The notes: generated by a model from the letters alone, not told the origin. A DNA stretch of 7,821 bases from Lysobacteraceae bacterium (GCA_012516015.1 JAAYXG010000484.1:1-7821); one strand, 5' to 3'. Positions 1 through 7,048 are shown, counted from the first letter of the stretch. Numbers and translations: made by a program.

Positions 1-343
1 AACCATGCCACTTGAGCACGCGAGCGTCGATTTGCCATTCGTCGCCCGAGAGCATGAACAATTGCATCTCGCCGCTCGGCACCTGCGCGAGCGTCGCACG
101 AAACTGCTGCGGGCCGCGCGCTTCGAACACGATTTCTGCGATAGGCCGCTCGTAGGTAAGACGAGCGTACGTGTGCAGGTTCAACGAGACGACGAAGAGC
201 AGGGCCGCGATGCCGAGCAGCACCAAGCCCGCCACTGCGCTCCCGCCTGCGGCGAGAAACCGCGCACGGTACAGCCGCTGACACGCAAGGATGAGCAGCA
301 GCAGCCCGAATAGTGCGATGAGAAGGGTGATGGCGTTAGACAT
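1..343 (-). CDS. Small two-helix membrane protein, partial (3' end outside the window)
   Basis: An open frame reads leftwards from ATG at 343 to the window edge, giving 114 residues with no stop. Residues about 4-22 and 37-56 are strongly hydrophobic and read as two transmembrane helices joined by a short basic loop (QRLYRARF). After the second helix comes a soluble part that reads VFEARGPQQFRATL, then GDEWQIDARVLKW. I recall the pattern 'two helices, then GDEWQxDARVLKW' from small conserved gammaproteobacterial proteins that databases often label as cation/multidrug efflux pump. That label looks unjustified here, because two helices and a short soluble domain do not make a pump. The role is unknown. 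It follows hutH in the same direction after a 143-base spacer with a heptamer hairpin, so co-transcription is possible but not shown. The ribosome binding site is weak (GCGAAG about 7 bases upstream). That it is a gene is fairly sure; the family assignment is from memory. Confidence 0.72.
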   Translation of the reverse strand, partial: MSNAITLLIALFGLLLLILACQRLYRARFLAAGGSAVAGLVLLGIAALLFVVSLNLHTYARLTYERPIAEIVFEARGPQQFRATLAQVPSGEMQLFMLSGDEWQIDARVLKWHG

Positions 344-358
344 GTCTGGCTTCGCCGG

Positions 359-493
359 GCTGTGAGCTGGAGGCTGTAGGCTCTGGAGCGGAAGTGCGAG
401 TGAAGCAGCGTATCCCGCGGTCGTTCATGTTCTCGTTGCCCTCGTGACGTCCATGAGAAAACTTGTTCTTCTCTCGCGGCTAGAGCCTAGAGA
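359..493 (-). repeat. Heptamer inverted-repeat pair in the hutH-membrane protein spacer
   Basis: Two arrays with a 7-base period face each other. The right arm (480-493), read in the direction of transcription, has the units TCTCTAG and GCTCTAG, and the hutH stop codon TAG lies inside it. The left arm (359-386), read on the + strand, has four units: GCTGTGA, GCTGGAG, GCTGTAG and GCTCTGG. Read in the same sense, the arms match at 11 of 14 positions over their best two units, and 374-384 can pair with 482-492 at 10 of 11 positions. The loop of about 90 bases shows nothing recognisable. There is no T-run, so it does not look like a standard intrinsic terminator. This is the weakest of the five pairs because its right arm has only two clear units. 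Confidence 0.6.
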
Positions 494-1989
494 AACTGCT
501 CCAGCTCTCCGTCCAGAATCACGCGCGCGAGTGTTGCGATGTCGCGATCCAATCGATGATCGTAGGGCCGGTATTCGACGTGGCTTCGTACGAACCGATG
601 CACTCGCTGCAGCGGTTCCGTCGTTTCGAGCGGTTGCAGCTTGTCGATGGCATGAGCCGCCGCCAACAGCTCGATCGCGAGCACATGAGCGGTATTCTCG
701 CAGATCCGCCGCAATTTGAATCCGGCCCAAGGCGCCATGCTCACGTGGTCCTCCTGTCCCGCGGACGTCGTCACATTATCGACGGACGCCGGATGAGCAA
801 GGGTCCGGTTCTCAGAAGTGAGCGCCGCGGCGGTGACGTGCGCGATCATGAAGCCGGACTCGAGCCCGGGCTCGGTCGTCAGGAACATGCTGAGGGCCGG
901 ATTGACGCGTCGATCGAGCAAGTCCGTGCGCCGCTCGGACATGCTTGCGAGCTCCGCAACCGCGATCGCCAGATAATCGCTCAGAAAGGCGATCGGCTGC
1001 GCGTGGAAGTTGCCGCCCGAGACGATGGCATCGTCGAAGATCAAGGGATTGTCGGTTACGCCATTGATCGCCGAGCCCAGGACCTCGCGTGCATGTGCGA
1101 GCGTGGCCTCGATGCCGGCATACACCTGCGGCATGCAGCGCACCGCATACGGGTCTTGAACGCGATCGCAGTGCTCGTGCGCGCGGTGAATCGCGCTTTC
1201 GGTGAGCAGCAGGCGAAAACGCCGCGCGACTTCGATCTGGTGCGGGGATCGACTCGCTTCATGTACGCGAGCGTCGAATGGCGCGTAACTGCCCGCAAGC
1301 CCATCGATCGTGAGCGCGCCCGTGACGATCGCGGCTGCGAGCAAGGTTTCCGCTCGAAACAACCCGTCGAGCGCGAGCGCCAAGCTCAACTGAGTTCCAT
1401 TGATGAGCGCGAGACCTTCTTTTGCCTCGAGCGTGATCGGTGCGAAGCCCGCCGCATCGCATACGGCTCGACCTTCGAGGCGCTCATCGCCGCTGAGCGC
1501 CTCGCCTTCGCCGATCAAGCACAACGAGACGTGCGCGAGCGGAGCGAGGTCGCCGGATGCGCCGACCGAGCCGCGCGAAGGAATGATCGGCAGCACGTCG
1601 TGCTCGAGCAGGTCGAGCAGCGCCTCTACGATTTCGGGTCGTGCGCCGGAGAAGCCTGCAGCGAGGGCATTCGCTTTCAGGAGCAGGATGAGCCGCACGA
1701 TCGAGCGCGGCAGCGGGTCGCCGACGCCGCACGCGTGGCTGCGCACCAAGTTCAGCTGCAGCTCACGAACTTGCTCGGCGGAAATGCGCTTGTTCGCGAA
1801 TGCGCCGAATCCGGTCGTGATGCCGTAGGTCGGCCGTTCGCTACGCACCGCTTCGCGGACAGCCGCGACGCTTCGAAGCATGGTCGCGCGCGCCGTAGGC
1901 GCGAGACTCGCACGACGTGGTCGCGCTATGAACGAGCGCAGATCGTCGAGCGACAGCGATCGACCGTCGAGCTGTATGACGGCGGTCAT
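487..1989 (-). CDS. hutH: Histidine ammonia-lyase (MIO-dependent)
   Basis: Removes ammonia from L-histidine to give trans-urocanate, the first step of histidine breakdown, in the cytoplasm. The 500 residues match the usual length of about 510. The Ala-Ser-Gly triplet that cyclises into the MIO cofactor is at residues 144-146, within GSVGASGDLAPLAH. Other active-site residues expected from the P. putida enzyme are present: Y55 and H85 near the N-terminus, N197 in LINGTQ, the QDPYAVRCMPQ segment (278-288), F328 in SGGNFHAQP and E413 in AGQEDHVSM. The glutamate at 413 favours histidine over phenylalanine or tyrosine, since PAL/TAL enzymes usually have another residue there. The start at 1989 lacks a clear ribosome binding site and follows a heptamer array. 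It lies 136 bases downstream of ettA. hutU, hutI and hutG are not adjacent, so this is an isolated hutH or a stand-alone aromatic amino acid lyase. Family certain; substrate likely. Confidence 0.92.
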   Translation of the reverse strand: MTAVIQLDGRSLSLDDLRSFIARPRRASLAPTARATMLRSVAAVREAVRSERPTYGITTGFGAFANKRISAEQVRELQLNLVRSHACGVGDPLPRSIVRLILLLKANALAAGFSGARPEIVEALLDLLEHDVLPIIPSRGSVGASGDLAPLAHVSLCLIGEGEALSGDERLEGRAVCDAAGFAPITLEAKEGLALINGTQLSLALALDGLFRAETLLAAAIVTGALTIDGLAGSYAPFDARVHEASRSPHQIEVARRFRLLLTESAIHRAHEHCDRVQDPYAVRCMPQVYAGIEATLAHAREVLGSAINGVTDNPLIFDDAIVSGGNFHAQPIAFLSDYLAIAVAELASMSERRTDLLDRRVNPALSMFLTTEPGLESGFMIAHVTAAALTSENRTLAHPASVDNVTTSAGQEDHVSMAPWAGFKLRRICENTAHVLAIELLAAAHAIDKLQPLETTEPLQRVHRFVRSHVEYRPYDHRLDRDIATLARVILDGELEQFL

Positions 1990-2004
1990 GCGCGATGACC
2001 GCAG

Positions 2005-2119
2005 CGGTCGACAGTCGACGGTTGACGGCTGAGGGGCAGAGAAGGCCCGCTAGCGCGACGATGGATGCTCGTTAGGCACATCGGTTCTTACCGTCAACTG
2101 TCGACCGTCAACCGCCAAC
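2005..2119 (-). repeat. Heptamer inverted-repeat pair in the ettA-hutH spacer
   Basis: This is the clearest of the five pairs. The arm next to the ettA stop (2091-2119) reads, in the direction of transcription, as units of the form GTYGRCR: GTTGGCG, GTTGACG, GTCGACA, then GTTGACG. The arm near hutH (2007-2034) reads on the + strand GTCGACA, GTCGACG, GTTGACG, then GCTGAGG. Positions 2005-2022 pair with 2090-2107. On DNA 17 of 18 positions are Watson-Crick pairs, and the one mismatch (2016 with 2096, C/A on the + strand) becomes a G.U pair in the leftward transcript, giving 18 of 18 in RNA. The loop is about 67 bases. An 8-base direct repeat brackets the ettA-side arm at 2083-2090 and 2121-2128. 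No T-run follows the stem. Confidence 0.85.
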
Positions 2120-2125
2120 TGGTTC

Positions 2126-3802
2126 TTATGCCTCGAGCTTCTTGTACCGGATTCGATGCGGCGTATCGGCATCATCGCCTTTACGTCGGCGCAAATCCTC
2201 TACGTACTCTGCGTAATTGCCTTCGAACCAGACGACCTCGCTGTTGCCTTCGAAGGCAAGAATGTGGGTCGCGATGCGATCGAGGAACCAGCGATCGTGA
2301 GAGATCACGACGGCACACCCCGGGAAGCTGAGGAGTGCCTCCTCGAGCGCGCGCAGCGTTTCGACGTCGAGATCGTTGGTCGGCTCGTCGAGCAGGATCA
2401 CGTTGCCGCCCGACTTCAAGACCTTGGCAAGATGGACGCGATTGCGTTCGCCGCCCGACAGCTCGCCGATCAGCTGCTGCTGTTGCGTGCCGCGGAAGTT
2501 GAAGCGCCCGACGTAGCCGCGCGACGACGTCTCGTAGTTGCCGACGCGAATCATATCGAGGCCGCCGGAAATCTCTTGCCAGACGGTTTTCGAATCGTCG
2601 AGGGATTGGCGCGACTGGTCGACGTACGCGAGCTGCACAGAAGGGCCGATGCGCACTTCGCCCGCATCCGGCTTCTCTTGCCCGGTGATGATGCGAAACA
2701 AAGTCGTCTTACCGGCGCCGTTCGGGCCAATCACGCCGACGATGCCGCCTGCGGGCAGATTGAAGCTCAAGTCATCGAATAGAAGACGGTCGCCGAATCC
2801 CTTCTTCAAGCCGTTCGCTTCGATCACGAGATCGCCGAGGCGAGGGCCGGGCGGAATATAGATCTCGTTCGTCTCGTTGCGCTTCTGAAACTCTTGCGAT
2901 GCAAGCTCTTCGTAGCGCTGCAGTCGCGCCTTGCTCTTCGCTTGGCGCGCTTTCGGATTCGCGCGGACCCATTCGAGCTCGCGCTCCAACGTCTTGCGCA
3001 AGGCTTCCTGTTGTCTCTCTTCCTGCGCGAGTCGTCGTTCCTTCTGCTCGAGCCATGAAGAGTAATTGCCTTCCCACGGAATGCCGTGGCCTCGATCGAG
3101 CTCGAGGATCCAACCCGCGACGTTGTCGAGGAAGTAGCGATCGTGGGTCACGGCGATGACCGTGCCGGGGTAGCTTTCCAGAAAGCGCTCTAGCCACGCC
3201 ACCGACTCCGCATCGAGATGGTTCGTCGGCTCATCGAGCAGCAACATGTCCGGCTGCGAGAGGAGCAATCGGCACAATGCGACGCGTCTGCGCTCGCCGC
3301 CTGAAATCTTCGTGACATCCGCATCCCAAGGTGGCAGACGCAGCGCATCCGCAGCGATCTCTAGCTTGCGCTCGAGCTCCCAGCCGTTCTTTGCGTCGAT
3401 TGCATCCTGCAGCTTCGCCTGCTCATCGAGCAGCTTGTTCATCTCCTCTTCGCCCAAGTCCGGATCCGCGAACTTGTCGCTCACTTCATTGAAGCGATCG
3501 ATCAGCGACTGGATTTCCGCAACGCCCTCGATGACGTTGCCGCGCACGTCCTTGTTCGGGTCGAGCTCAGGTTCCTGCGCGAGCAGTCCGATCTTGATGC
3601 CCGGCTGCGGGCGCGCTTCGCCCTCGAATTCCTTGTCGACGCCCGCCATGATTCGAAGGAGCGTCGATTTACCCGAGCCGTTGAGGCCGAGCACGCCGAT
3701 CTTTGCGCCCGGAAAGAAGGAAAGGGAAATGTCGCGCAAGATCACCCGCTTTGGCGGTACGACCTTGGAAACGCGATTCATTGTGTAGATGAACTGGGCC
3801 AT
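2126..3802 (-). CDS. ettA: Energy-dependent translational throttle protein EttA (ABC-F ATPase)
   Basis: A cytoplasmic ABC-F protein with no membrane segments. In E. coli, EttA binds the ribosomal E site and gates the first step of elongation according to the ATP/ADP ratio. The 558 residues compare with 555 in E. coli. Domain 1 has Walker [10 protein letters not shown] (39-47), signature SGGE (167-170), Walker B ending [11 protein letters not shown] with catalytic E191, and switch H220. An arm insertion lies at about 95-140. The basic, helical P-site tRNA-interaction linker at about 245-322 is full of K/R/E/Q. Domain 2 has Walker [10 protein letters not shown] (359-367), LSGGERN (448-454), [11 protein letters not shown] with E473, and switch H502. 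The C-terminus (FEGNYAEY, then RIRYKKLEA) is the EttA type, which separates it from Uup and YheS. The start at 3802 has a good ribosome binding site, GAGGG. It is first in the leftward unit. All catalytic motifs are intact. Confidence 0.97.
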   Translation of the reverse strand: MAQFIYTMNRVSKVVPPKRVILRDISLSFFPGAKIGVLGLNGSGKSTLLRIMAGVDKEFEGEARPQPGIKIGLLAQEPELDPNKDVRGNVIEGVAEIQSLIDRFNEVSDKFADPDLGEEEMNKLLDEQAKLQDAIDAKNGWELERKLEIAADALRLPPWDADVTKISGGERRRVALCRLLLSQPDMLLLDEPTNHLDAESVAWLERFLESYPGTVIAVTHDRYFLDNVAGWILELDRGHGIPWEGNYSSWLEQKERRLAQEERQQEALRKTLERELEWVRANPKARQAKSKARLQRYEELASQEFQKRNETNEIYIPPGPRLGDLVIEANGLKKGFGDRLLFDDLSFNLPAGGIVGVIGPNGAGKTTLFRIITGQEKPDAGEVRIGPSVQLAYVDQSRQSLDDSKTVWQEISGGLDMIRVGNYETSSRGYVGRFNFRGTQQQQLIGELSGGERNRVHLAKVLKSGGNVILLDEPTNDLDVETLRALEEALLSFPGCAVVISHDRWFLDRIATHILAFEGNSEVVWFEGNYAEYVEDLRRRKGDDADTPHRIRYKKLEA

Positions 3803-3807
3803 TCACA

Positions 3808-3812
3808 CCCTC
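3808..3812 (-). promoter_or_regulatory. Ribosome binding site of ettA
   Basis: GAGGG on the minus strand lies five bases before the ATG at 3802. It supports that start codon and is a good Shine-Dalgarno match, unlike hutH, nrdR and ribD, which have none. Confidence 0.65.
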
Positions 3813-3833
3813 AAACGCAAGAGAAAGACACGA

Positions 3834-3839
3834 ATGATA
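3834..3839 (-). promoter_or_regulatory. Possible -10 element for ettA
   Basis: TATCAT on the minus strand matches the sigma-70 -10 consensus TATAAT at five of six bases. Transcription would start about 25 bases before the ettA ATG, leaving room for the GAGGG site. No convincing -35 hexamer is present at 16-18 bases, so the call is weak. Confidence 0.3.
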
Positions 3840-3844
3840 CCGAA

Positions 3845-3883
3845 CCCCCGCGGACATTCCTCGCGGAAGGATCTTCGTGGGGG
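3845..3883. repeat. Nested palindrome in the divergent ettA-deacetylase spacer
   Basis: CCCCCGCG at 3845-3852 pairs with CGTGGGGG at 3876-3883: seven Watson-Crick pairs and one G.T. Inside it, TTCC (3857-3860) and GGAA (3865-3868) form a small hairpin with a four-base loop TCGC. It lies just upstream of the possible ettA -10 element, so it could be an operator or a cruciform, or a 5' leader structure if transcription starts further upstream. The rest of the spacer (3803-4017) shows no gene and no heptamer array. Function unknown. Confidence 0.4.
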
Positions 3884-4003
3884 CACTGCGTGCGGGTACA
3901 AGGCTTGCCGAGGCGGCGCGGATGTCAGGAATGTCCCCATCCGGCCGACGCCCATGTATTCTTCAGGCGCTATGAGGCCCGCTTCCGTACAGGGCGCTTC
4001 CTC

Positions 4004-4007
4004 GGAG
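4004..4007 (+). promoter_or_regulatory. Ribosome binding site of the deacetylase-like gene
   Basis: GGAG lies ten bases before the ATG at 4018. The spacing is slightly long but usable, and it supports that start. Confidence 0.45.
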
Positions 4008-4017
4008 TACTCGCGCC

Positions 4018-5013
4018 ATGATTGACGATGTCGAGCTCCGACGCTCGTCCGTTTTGTTGGTGTCGGGCGACGAAATCGCTCGCTATGGTTTCGGCGATGG
4101 ACACCCGTTCGGCCCGGATCGCCACGAAGCGTTCATGCGCGAGCTGCACAAAGCCGGCCTCGACGGTCGCGTGCTTCGCGCAAGCCCGCGTACCGCGACG
4201 CGCGAAGAGGTCGAAGCGTTTCACACGGCGGAGTACGTCGATTTCGTTCGCGAACGTTCGGCGGCGGGGCAGGGATACTTGGACGGCGGGGACACGCCCG
4301 CAAAACGCGGCATCTTCGAGGCGGCGATGTCGGTCGTCGGCGCGACGCTGGTCGGCGTCGAGGCGTTGATGACCGAGCGGGCCAAGCGTGCCTTCATTCC
4401 GATCGCAGGTCTTCATCACGCCGCTCGCGATCGTGCCGCGGGGTTCTGTGTGTTCAACGATTGCGGGGTCGCCATCGAGATCCTGCGCCGTCGGTACGGC
4501 CTGCGCACGATCGCCTACGTCGACATCGATGCGCACCATGGGGACGGCGTTTTCTACGCGTTCGAGTCCGATCCCGACCTCGTGTTCGTCGATTTCCACG
4601 AGGACGGTCGCTATCTCTATCCGGGCACCGGTGCTGCGGAGGAAACGGGCACCGGCGCCGCGCGCGGCACGAAGCTCAACGTGCCGCTACCGCCCGGTGC
4701 TGACGACACGGCGTTCTTCGCGCTCTGGGAGCGCGCCGAAGCGCTGCTGCGCGAACGGCGCCCCGAGTTCATCCTGCTCCAGTGCGGCGCCGACAGCCTG
4801 GCAGGCGATCCGATCACGCATCTTCGGCTCACGGAGGAAGCGCACGCGCACGCCGCGGCACGTTTGTGTGCGCTCGCCGACGAATTCGGGCACGGCCGCG
4901 TTCTCGCGATGGGCGGCGGCGGTTACAACCGCGGCAATCTCGCGCGCGCTTGGACGAGGGTCGTTCAGAGCTTCTTGGAAAGTGACCCGCGGACAGCGGA
5001 CGGCGAACCGTAA
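4018..5013 (+). CDS. Histone deacetylase family amidohydrolase (class II / AcuC / acetylpolyamine type)
   Basis: A zinc-dependent hydrolase that removes acetyl groups from acetylated lysine or acetylated amines. It has 331 residues, no signal peptide and no membrane segment, so it is cytoplasmic. Catalytic features are complete: the tandem histidines H133/H134 in GLHHAARD, then GFCVFND; the zinc motif YVDIDAHHGDG with ligands D171 and H173; HEDGRYLYPGTG (194-205); the third zinc ligand D259 in QCGADSLAGDP; and the transition-state tyrosine Y303 in GGGGYN. The HEDGRYLYPGTG and GADSLAGDP signatures fit the bacterial class II/AcuC group. The sequence cannot separate protein deacetylase, acetoin-utilisation AcuC-like and acetylpolyamine amidohydrolase roles. 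It is divergent from ettA and lies 96 bases before glyA. Odd feature: the last ten codons (SDPRTADGEP) are encoded by a heptamer array, so the natural C-terminus may once have ended near residue 321. Family call is firm; substrate unknown. Confidence 0.93.
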   Translation: MIDDVELRRSSVLLVSGDEIARYGFGDGHPFGPDRHEAFMRELHKAGLDGRVLRASPRTATREEVEAFHTAEYVDFVRERSAAGQGYLDGGDTPAKRGIFEAAMSVVGATLVGVEALMTERAKRAFIPIAGLHHAARDRAAGFCVFNDCGVAIEILRRRYGLRTIAYVDIDAHHGDGVFYAFESDPDLVFVDFHEDGRYLYPGTGAAEETGTGAARGTKLNVPLPPGADDTAFFALWERAEALLRERRPEFILLQCGADSLAGDPITHLRLTEEAHAHAAARLCALADEFGHGRVLAMGGGGYNRGNLARAWTRVVQSFLESDPRTADGEP

Positions 5014-5069
5014 TAGGCGATTTGGTTCGAATTCTTCACTGTCCCCTGTCCGCCATCCGCCATTCACTC
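4981..5069 (+). repeat. Heptamer inverted-repeat pair at the deacetylase-glyA junction
   Basis: The left arm (4981-5008) has four units of the form NGYGRAC: AGTGACC, CGCGGAC, AGCGGAC and GGCGAAC. It lies inside the last codons of the upstream gene and ends at its TAA. The right arm (5035-5069) has five units: TTCACTG, TCCCCTG, TCCGCCA twice, then TTCACTC. Positions 4989-5007 pair with 5035-5053 at 17 of 19 positions, including a perfect eight-base run (GCGGACAG, 4989-4996, with 5046-5053) and one G.U. The loop is 27 bases (5008-5034), A/T-richer than its surroundings. No T-run follows. TTCACT occurs at both ends of the right arm, in heptamer register. Confidence 0.82.
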
Positions 5070-5078
5070 GCATTCCTG

Positions 5079-5084
5079 TAGAAT
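5079..5084 (+). promoter_or_regulatory. Possible -10 element for glyA
   Basis: TAGAAT matches five of six bases of the sigma-70 -10 consensus, and the predicted start would give a leader of about 19 bases containing the GGAG site. The -35 region would fall within the right heptamer arm (5056-5061) and has no good match to TTGACA. A promoter after the hairpin would make glyA independent of the deacetylase gene. Confidence 0.38.
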
Positions 5085-5100
5085 ACGCATTCCCCTTCCC

Positions 5101-5104
5101 GGAG
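5101..5104 (+). promoter_or_regulatory. Ribosome binding site of glyA, deciding the start
   Basis: GGAG is five bases before the ATG at 5110. An in-frame GTG at 5104 overlaps this site and would leave itself without one, so ATG 5110 is preferred. That start also gives exactly the 417 residues of the E. coli enzyme. Confidence 0.7.
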
Positions 5105-5109
5105 TGCCC

Positions 5110-6363
5110 ATGTTTCCAGCCAAACTGACCATTGCCGATTTCGATCCCGAGTTGCAGGCCGCTATCCAGGCGGAGCGTCGCCGTCAAGAAGACCACATCG
5201 AATTGATTGCGTCGGAGAACTACGCGAGCCCGCGCGTGCTGGAAGCGCAAGGCACCGTTCTGACGAACAAATATGCTGAAGGGTACCCGGGCAAGCGATA
5301 CTATGGCGGCTGCGAGCACGTCGATGTCGCCGAGCAGCTGGCGATCGAGCGTGCGAAGAAACTGTTCGGCGCGGCCTACGCGAACGTTCAGCCTCATTCC
5401 GGCTCGCAAGCGAACGCCGCGGCGTACCTCGCGCTCGTGAATCCCGGCGATACGATCCTCGGAATGAGCCTGGATCACGGCGGGCACCTGACGCACGGTG
5501 CGAAGGTCAACTTCTCGGGGAAGATCTTCAAGGCCGTTCAGTACGGGCTCGATCCCGAGACGGGCGAGATCGATTACGCACAGGTGGAGCGCCTCGCACA
5601 CGAGCACAAGCCCAAGCTCATCATCGCAGGCTTCTCGGCCTATTCGCGCGTCGTCGATTGGCAGCGGTTTCGCGAAATCTCCGACGCGGTCGGCGCGCTG
5701 TTTCTGGTCGATATGGCGCACGTCGCCGGCCTCGTGGCGGCGGGCATCTACCCGAATCCAGTGCCGATCGCCGATGTGGTGACCACGACGACGCACAAGA
5801 CGTTGCGCGGGCCGCGGGGCGGCATGATTCTCGCGCGCGCGAACGAGGCGATTGAGAAAAAGCTCAACTCGCTCGTATTCCCCGGAACGCAGGGCGGCCC
5901 CTTGATGCACGTGATCGCCGCGAAGGCGGTCGCGCTGCTCGAAGCCCTGCAGCCCGATTTCACCGCGTACCAAAAGCAGGTGCTCGCGAATTCGCGTGCG
6001 ATGGCAAAAGAGCTGATGAATCGCGGCTACAAGATCGTATCGGGCGGCACGGACAACCACCTGTTTCTCGTCGACCTGATCGGTCGCGACATCACGGGCA
6101 AGGAGGCAGACGCGGCGCTGGGACGCGCGCACATCACCGTGAACAAGAACGCCGTCCCGAACGATCCGCGACCGCCCTTCGTCACGAGCGGACTGCGTAT
6201 CGGCACGCCCGCTGCGACGACGCGCGGCTTTCGCGAAGCCGAGGTGACGGAGCTCGCCAATTGGATCGCCGATGTGCTCGATGAGAACGGCAGCGAAGCC
6301 GCCGTCGGGAAGGTGCGAGCGAAAGTAGAGGAGATTACCCGCAAGTTCCCTGTATACGGATAG
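5110..6363 (+). CDS. glyA: Serine hydroxymethyltransferase
   Basis: A pyridoxal-phosphate enzyme that converts serine and tetrahydrofolate to glycine and 5,10-methylene-tetrahydrofolate, the main source of one-carbon units; cytoplasmic. The 417 residues equal the E. coli length and can be aligned throughout with one insertion and one deletion. Visible landmarks are ELIASENY (31-38), the folate/substrate loop [15 protein letters not shown] with Y55, E57 and Y65, HGGHLTHG (123-130), and DMAHVAGL with D201 and H204. The PLP lysine is K230 in [30 protein letters not shown] and the carboxylate-binding R363 in SGLRIGTP are also present. ATG 5110 was chosen over GTG 5104 because of the GGAG site. 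nrdR follows 93 bases downstream. The stop TAG is the first part of a heptamer array. Nothing is missing. Confidence 0.98.
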   Translation: MFPAKLTIADFDPELQAAIQAERRRQEDHIELIASENYASPRVLEAQGTVLTNKYAEGYPGKRYYGGCEHVDVAEQLAIERAKKLFGAAYANVQPHSGSQANAAAYLALVNPGDTILGMSLDHGGHLTHGAKVNFSGKIFKAVQYGLDPETGEIDYAQVERLAHEHKPKLIIAGFSAYSRVVDWQRFREISDAVGALFLVDMAHVAGLVAAGIYPNPVPIADVVTTTTHKTLRGPRGGMILARANEAIEKKLNSLVFPGTQGGPLMHVIAAKAVALLEALQPDFTAYQKQVLANSRAMAKELMNRGYKIVSGGTDNHLFLVDLIGRDITGKEADAALGRAHITVNKNAVPNDPRPPFVTSGLRIGTPAATTRGFREAEVTELANWIADVLDENGSEAAVGKVRAKVEEITRKFPVYG

Positions 6364-6452
6364 TGACCAGCGGACCGCTGACGGTGAGCGTCAAGAGAGC
6401 CGGATGCGTCCCGGACTTTCACCGTCCGCCATCCGCCACCCGGCAATCACCA
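6362..6452 (+). repeat. Heptamer inverted-repeat pair in the glyA-nrdR spacer
   Basis: The array fills most of the spacer. The left arm (6362-6389) overlaps the glyA stop and has AGTGACC, AGCGGAC, CGCTGAC and GGTGAGC, the same NGYGRAC class as at the previous junction. The right arm (6418-6452) has TTCACCG, TCCGCCA twice, CCCGGCA, then ATCACCA, ending four bases before the nrdR ATG. Positions 6370-6392 pair with 6414-6436 at 19 of 23 positions, including one G.U. Fifteen bases (6424-6438) are identical to 5048-5062 in the preceding spacer. No T-run follows, so an ordinary terminator is not supported. Confidence 0.82.
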
Positions 6453-6456
6453 TCGC

Positions 6457-6978
6457 ATGCATTGTCCCTTCTGCAATCACGAAGAAACCAAGGTCATCGA
6501 CTCGCGGTTGGCGGGTGAAGGGCAGCAGATCCGTCGCCGCCGCGAATGCTTGAAATGCGGCGAGCGCTTCACGACGTTCGAGACGGCCGAGCTCGTCATG
6601 CCGCGCATCGTCAAGAACGACGAGAGCCGCGAACCGTTCGACGAGCAGAAACTTCGCAACAGCATGCTGAAGGCGCTCGAGAAGCGCCCCGTATCGAGCG
6701 AAGCGCTCGATGCCGCCGTCGCGCACATTTGCCACAAGTTGCGCGCGCTCGGTGAGCGCGAAGTCGCATCGAGGCTCGTTGGCGAGCTTGCGATGGAGGA
6801 ATTGCACGGGCTCGACGAAGTGGCCTACGTGCGTTTCGCTTCCGTTTACCGTGCCTTCCAGGATGTGGATGCCTTCCGCGAGGAAATCGAGCGGATGCGA
6901 CATCGGCGCAGCCGCGAAGCCGCCGAAGCGCAGCTCGCGCTGTGGGCGGCGAACGAGGCGGAGAGGAAGAAGAAATAG
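6457..6978 (+). CDS. nrdR: Transcriptional repressor NrdR
   Basis: A cytoplasmic repressor of ribonucleotide reductase genes that senses ATP/dATP. The 173 residues are slightly longer than the usual 150-160. The N-terminal zinc ribbon is complete: CPFC (C3, C6) and CLKC (C31, C34), with IDSR and the basic stretch IRRRRE (25-30) between them. The ATP-cone domain follows at about 49-139 ([19 protein letters not shown], then [33 protein letters not shown]). The extra residues are a charged, helical C-terminal tail rich in R, E, A and K (about 146-173), which often varies. The start codon has no Shine-Dalgarno site and is preceded directly by a heptamer arm. It sits between glyA and ribD as in many gammaproteobacteria. 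NrdR boxes were looked for in the spacers and not found, so its targets lie elsewhere. Confidence 0.97.
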   Translation: MHCPFCNHEETKVIDSRLAGEGQQIRRRRECLKCGERFTTFETAELVMPRIVKNDESREPFDEQKLRNSMLKALEKRPVSSEALDAAVAHICHKLRALGEREVASRLVGELAMEELHGLDEVAYVRFASVYRAFQDVDAFREEIERMRHRRSREAAEAQLALWAANEAERKKK

Positions 6979-6985
6979 TACGGGA

Positions 6986-7048
6986 GTGTAAGGTGTAACG
7001 GCCGCACGGAGCCCTCTGACCTTACACGTCACACTTCGCACATTACAC
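6986..7048 (+). repeat. Heptamer inverted-repeat pair in the nrdR-ribD spacer
   Basis: The left arm, eight bases after the nrdR stop, has two units, GTGTAAG and GTGTAAC (6986-6999). The right arm (7021-7048) has four units, CTTACAC, GTCACAC, TTCGCAC and ATTACAC, and ends two bases before the ribD ATG. Nine continuous bases, 6986-6994, pair perfectly with 7019-7027. An alternative six-base pairing joins 6993-6998 with 7043-7048. The heptamer (GTGTAAN) is unlike those of the other spacers, but the layout is the same. Confidence 0.78.

Noticed and set aside
281..343. Lipoprotein signal (ILAC at residues 18-21) in the leftmost membrane protein
   Set aside because: There is no basic residue before the hydrophobic stretch, the -2 leucine is a poor lipobox fit, and a second helix follows soon after. 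Two transmembrane helices are the simpler reading.
556..1998. A 480-residue open frame on the + strand opposite hutH
   Set aside because: It is rich in R, D and E with no recognisable domain, and it exactly mirrors the coding strand of a complete, motif-rich HutH. It is an antisense shadow of GC-rich codon use.
3957..3962. TATTCT as a -10 element for the deacetylase-like gene
   Set aside because: No -35 match lies at a usable distance and the sequence is a common chance match, so I could not support it as a feature.
5104..5112. GTG at 5104 as the glyA start
   Set aside because: The GTG overlaps the GGAG ribosome binding site, which serves the ATG at 5110 with good spacing. The ATG also gives the standard 417-residue length.
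4687..6132. A 481-residue open frame on the minus strand opposite glyA and the end of the deacetylase gene
   Set aside because: It crosses two well-supported genes and their spacer, has no family motifs, and is explained by low stop frequency in GC-rich antisense frames.
4981..7048. CRISPR array or plasmid iterons
   Set aside because: Units are 7 bases with no unique spacers of 25-40 bases, no cas gene is present, and the arrays lie between housekeeping genes with no replication gene nearby.
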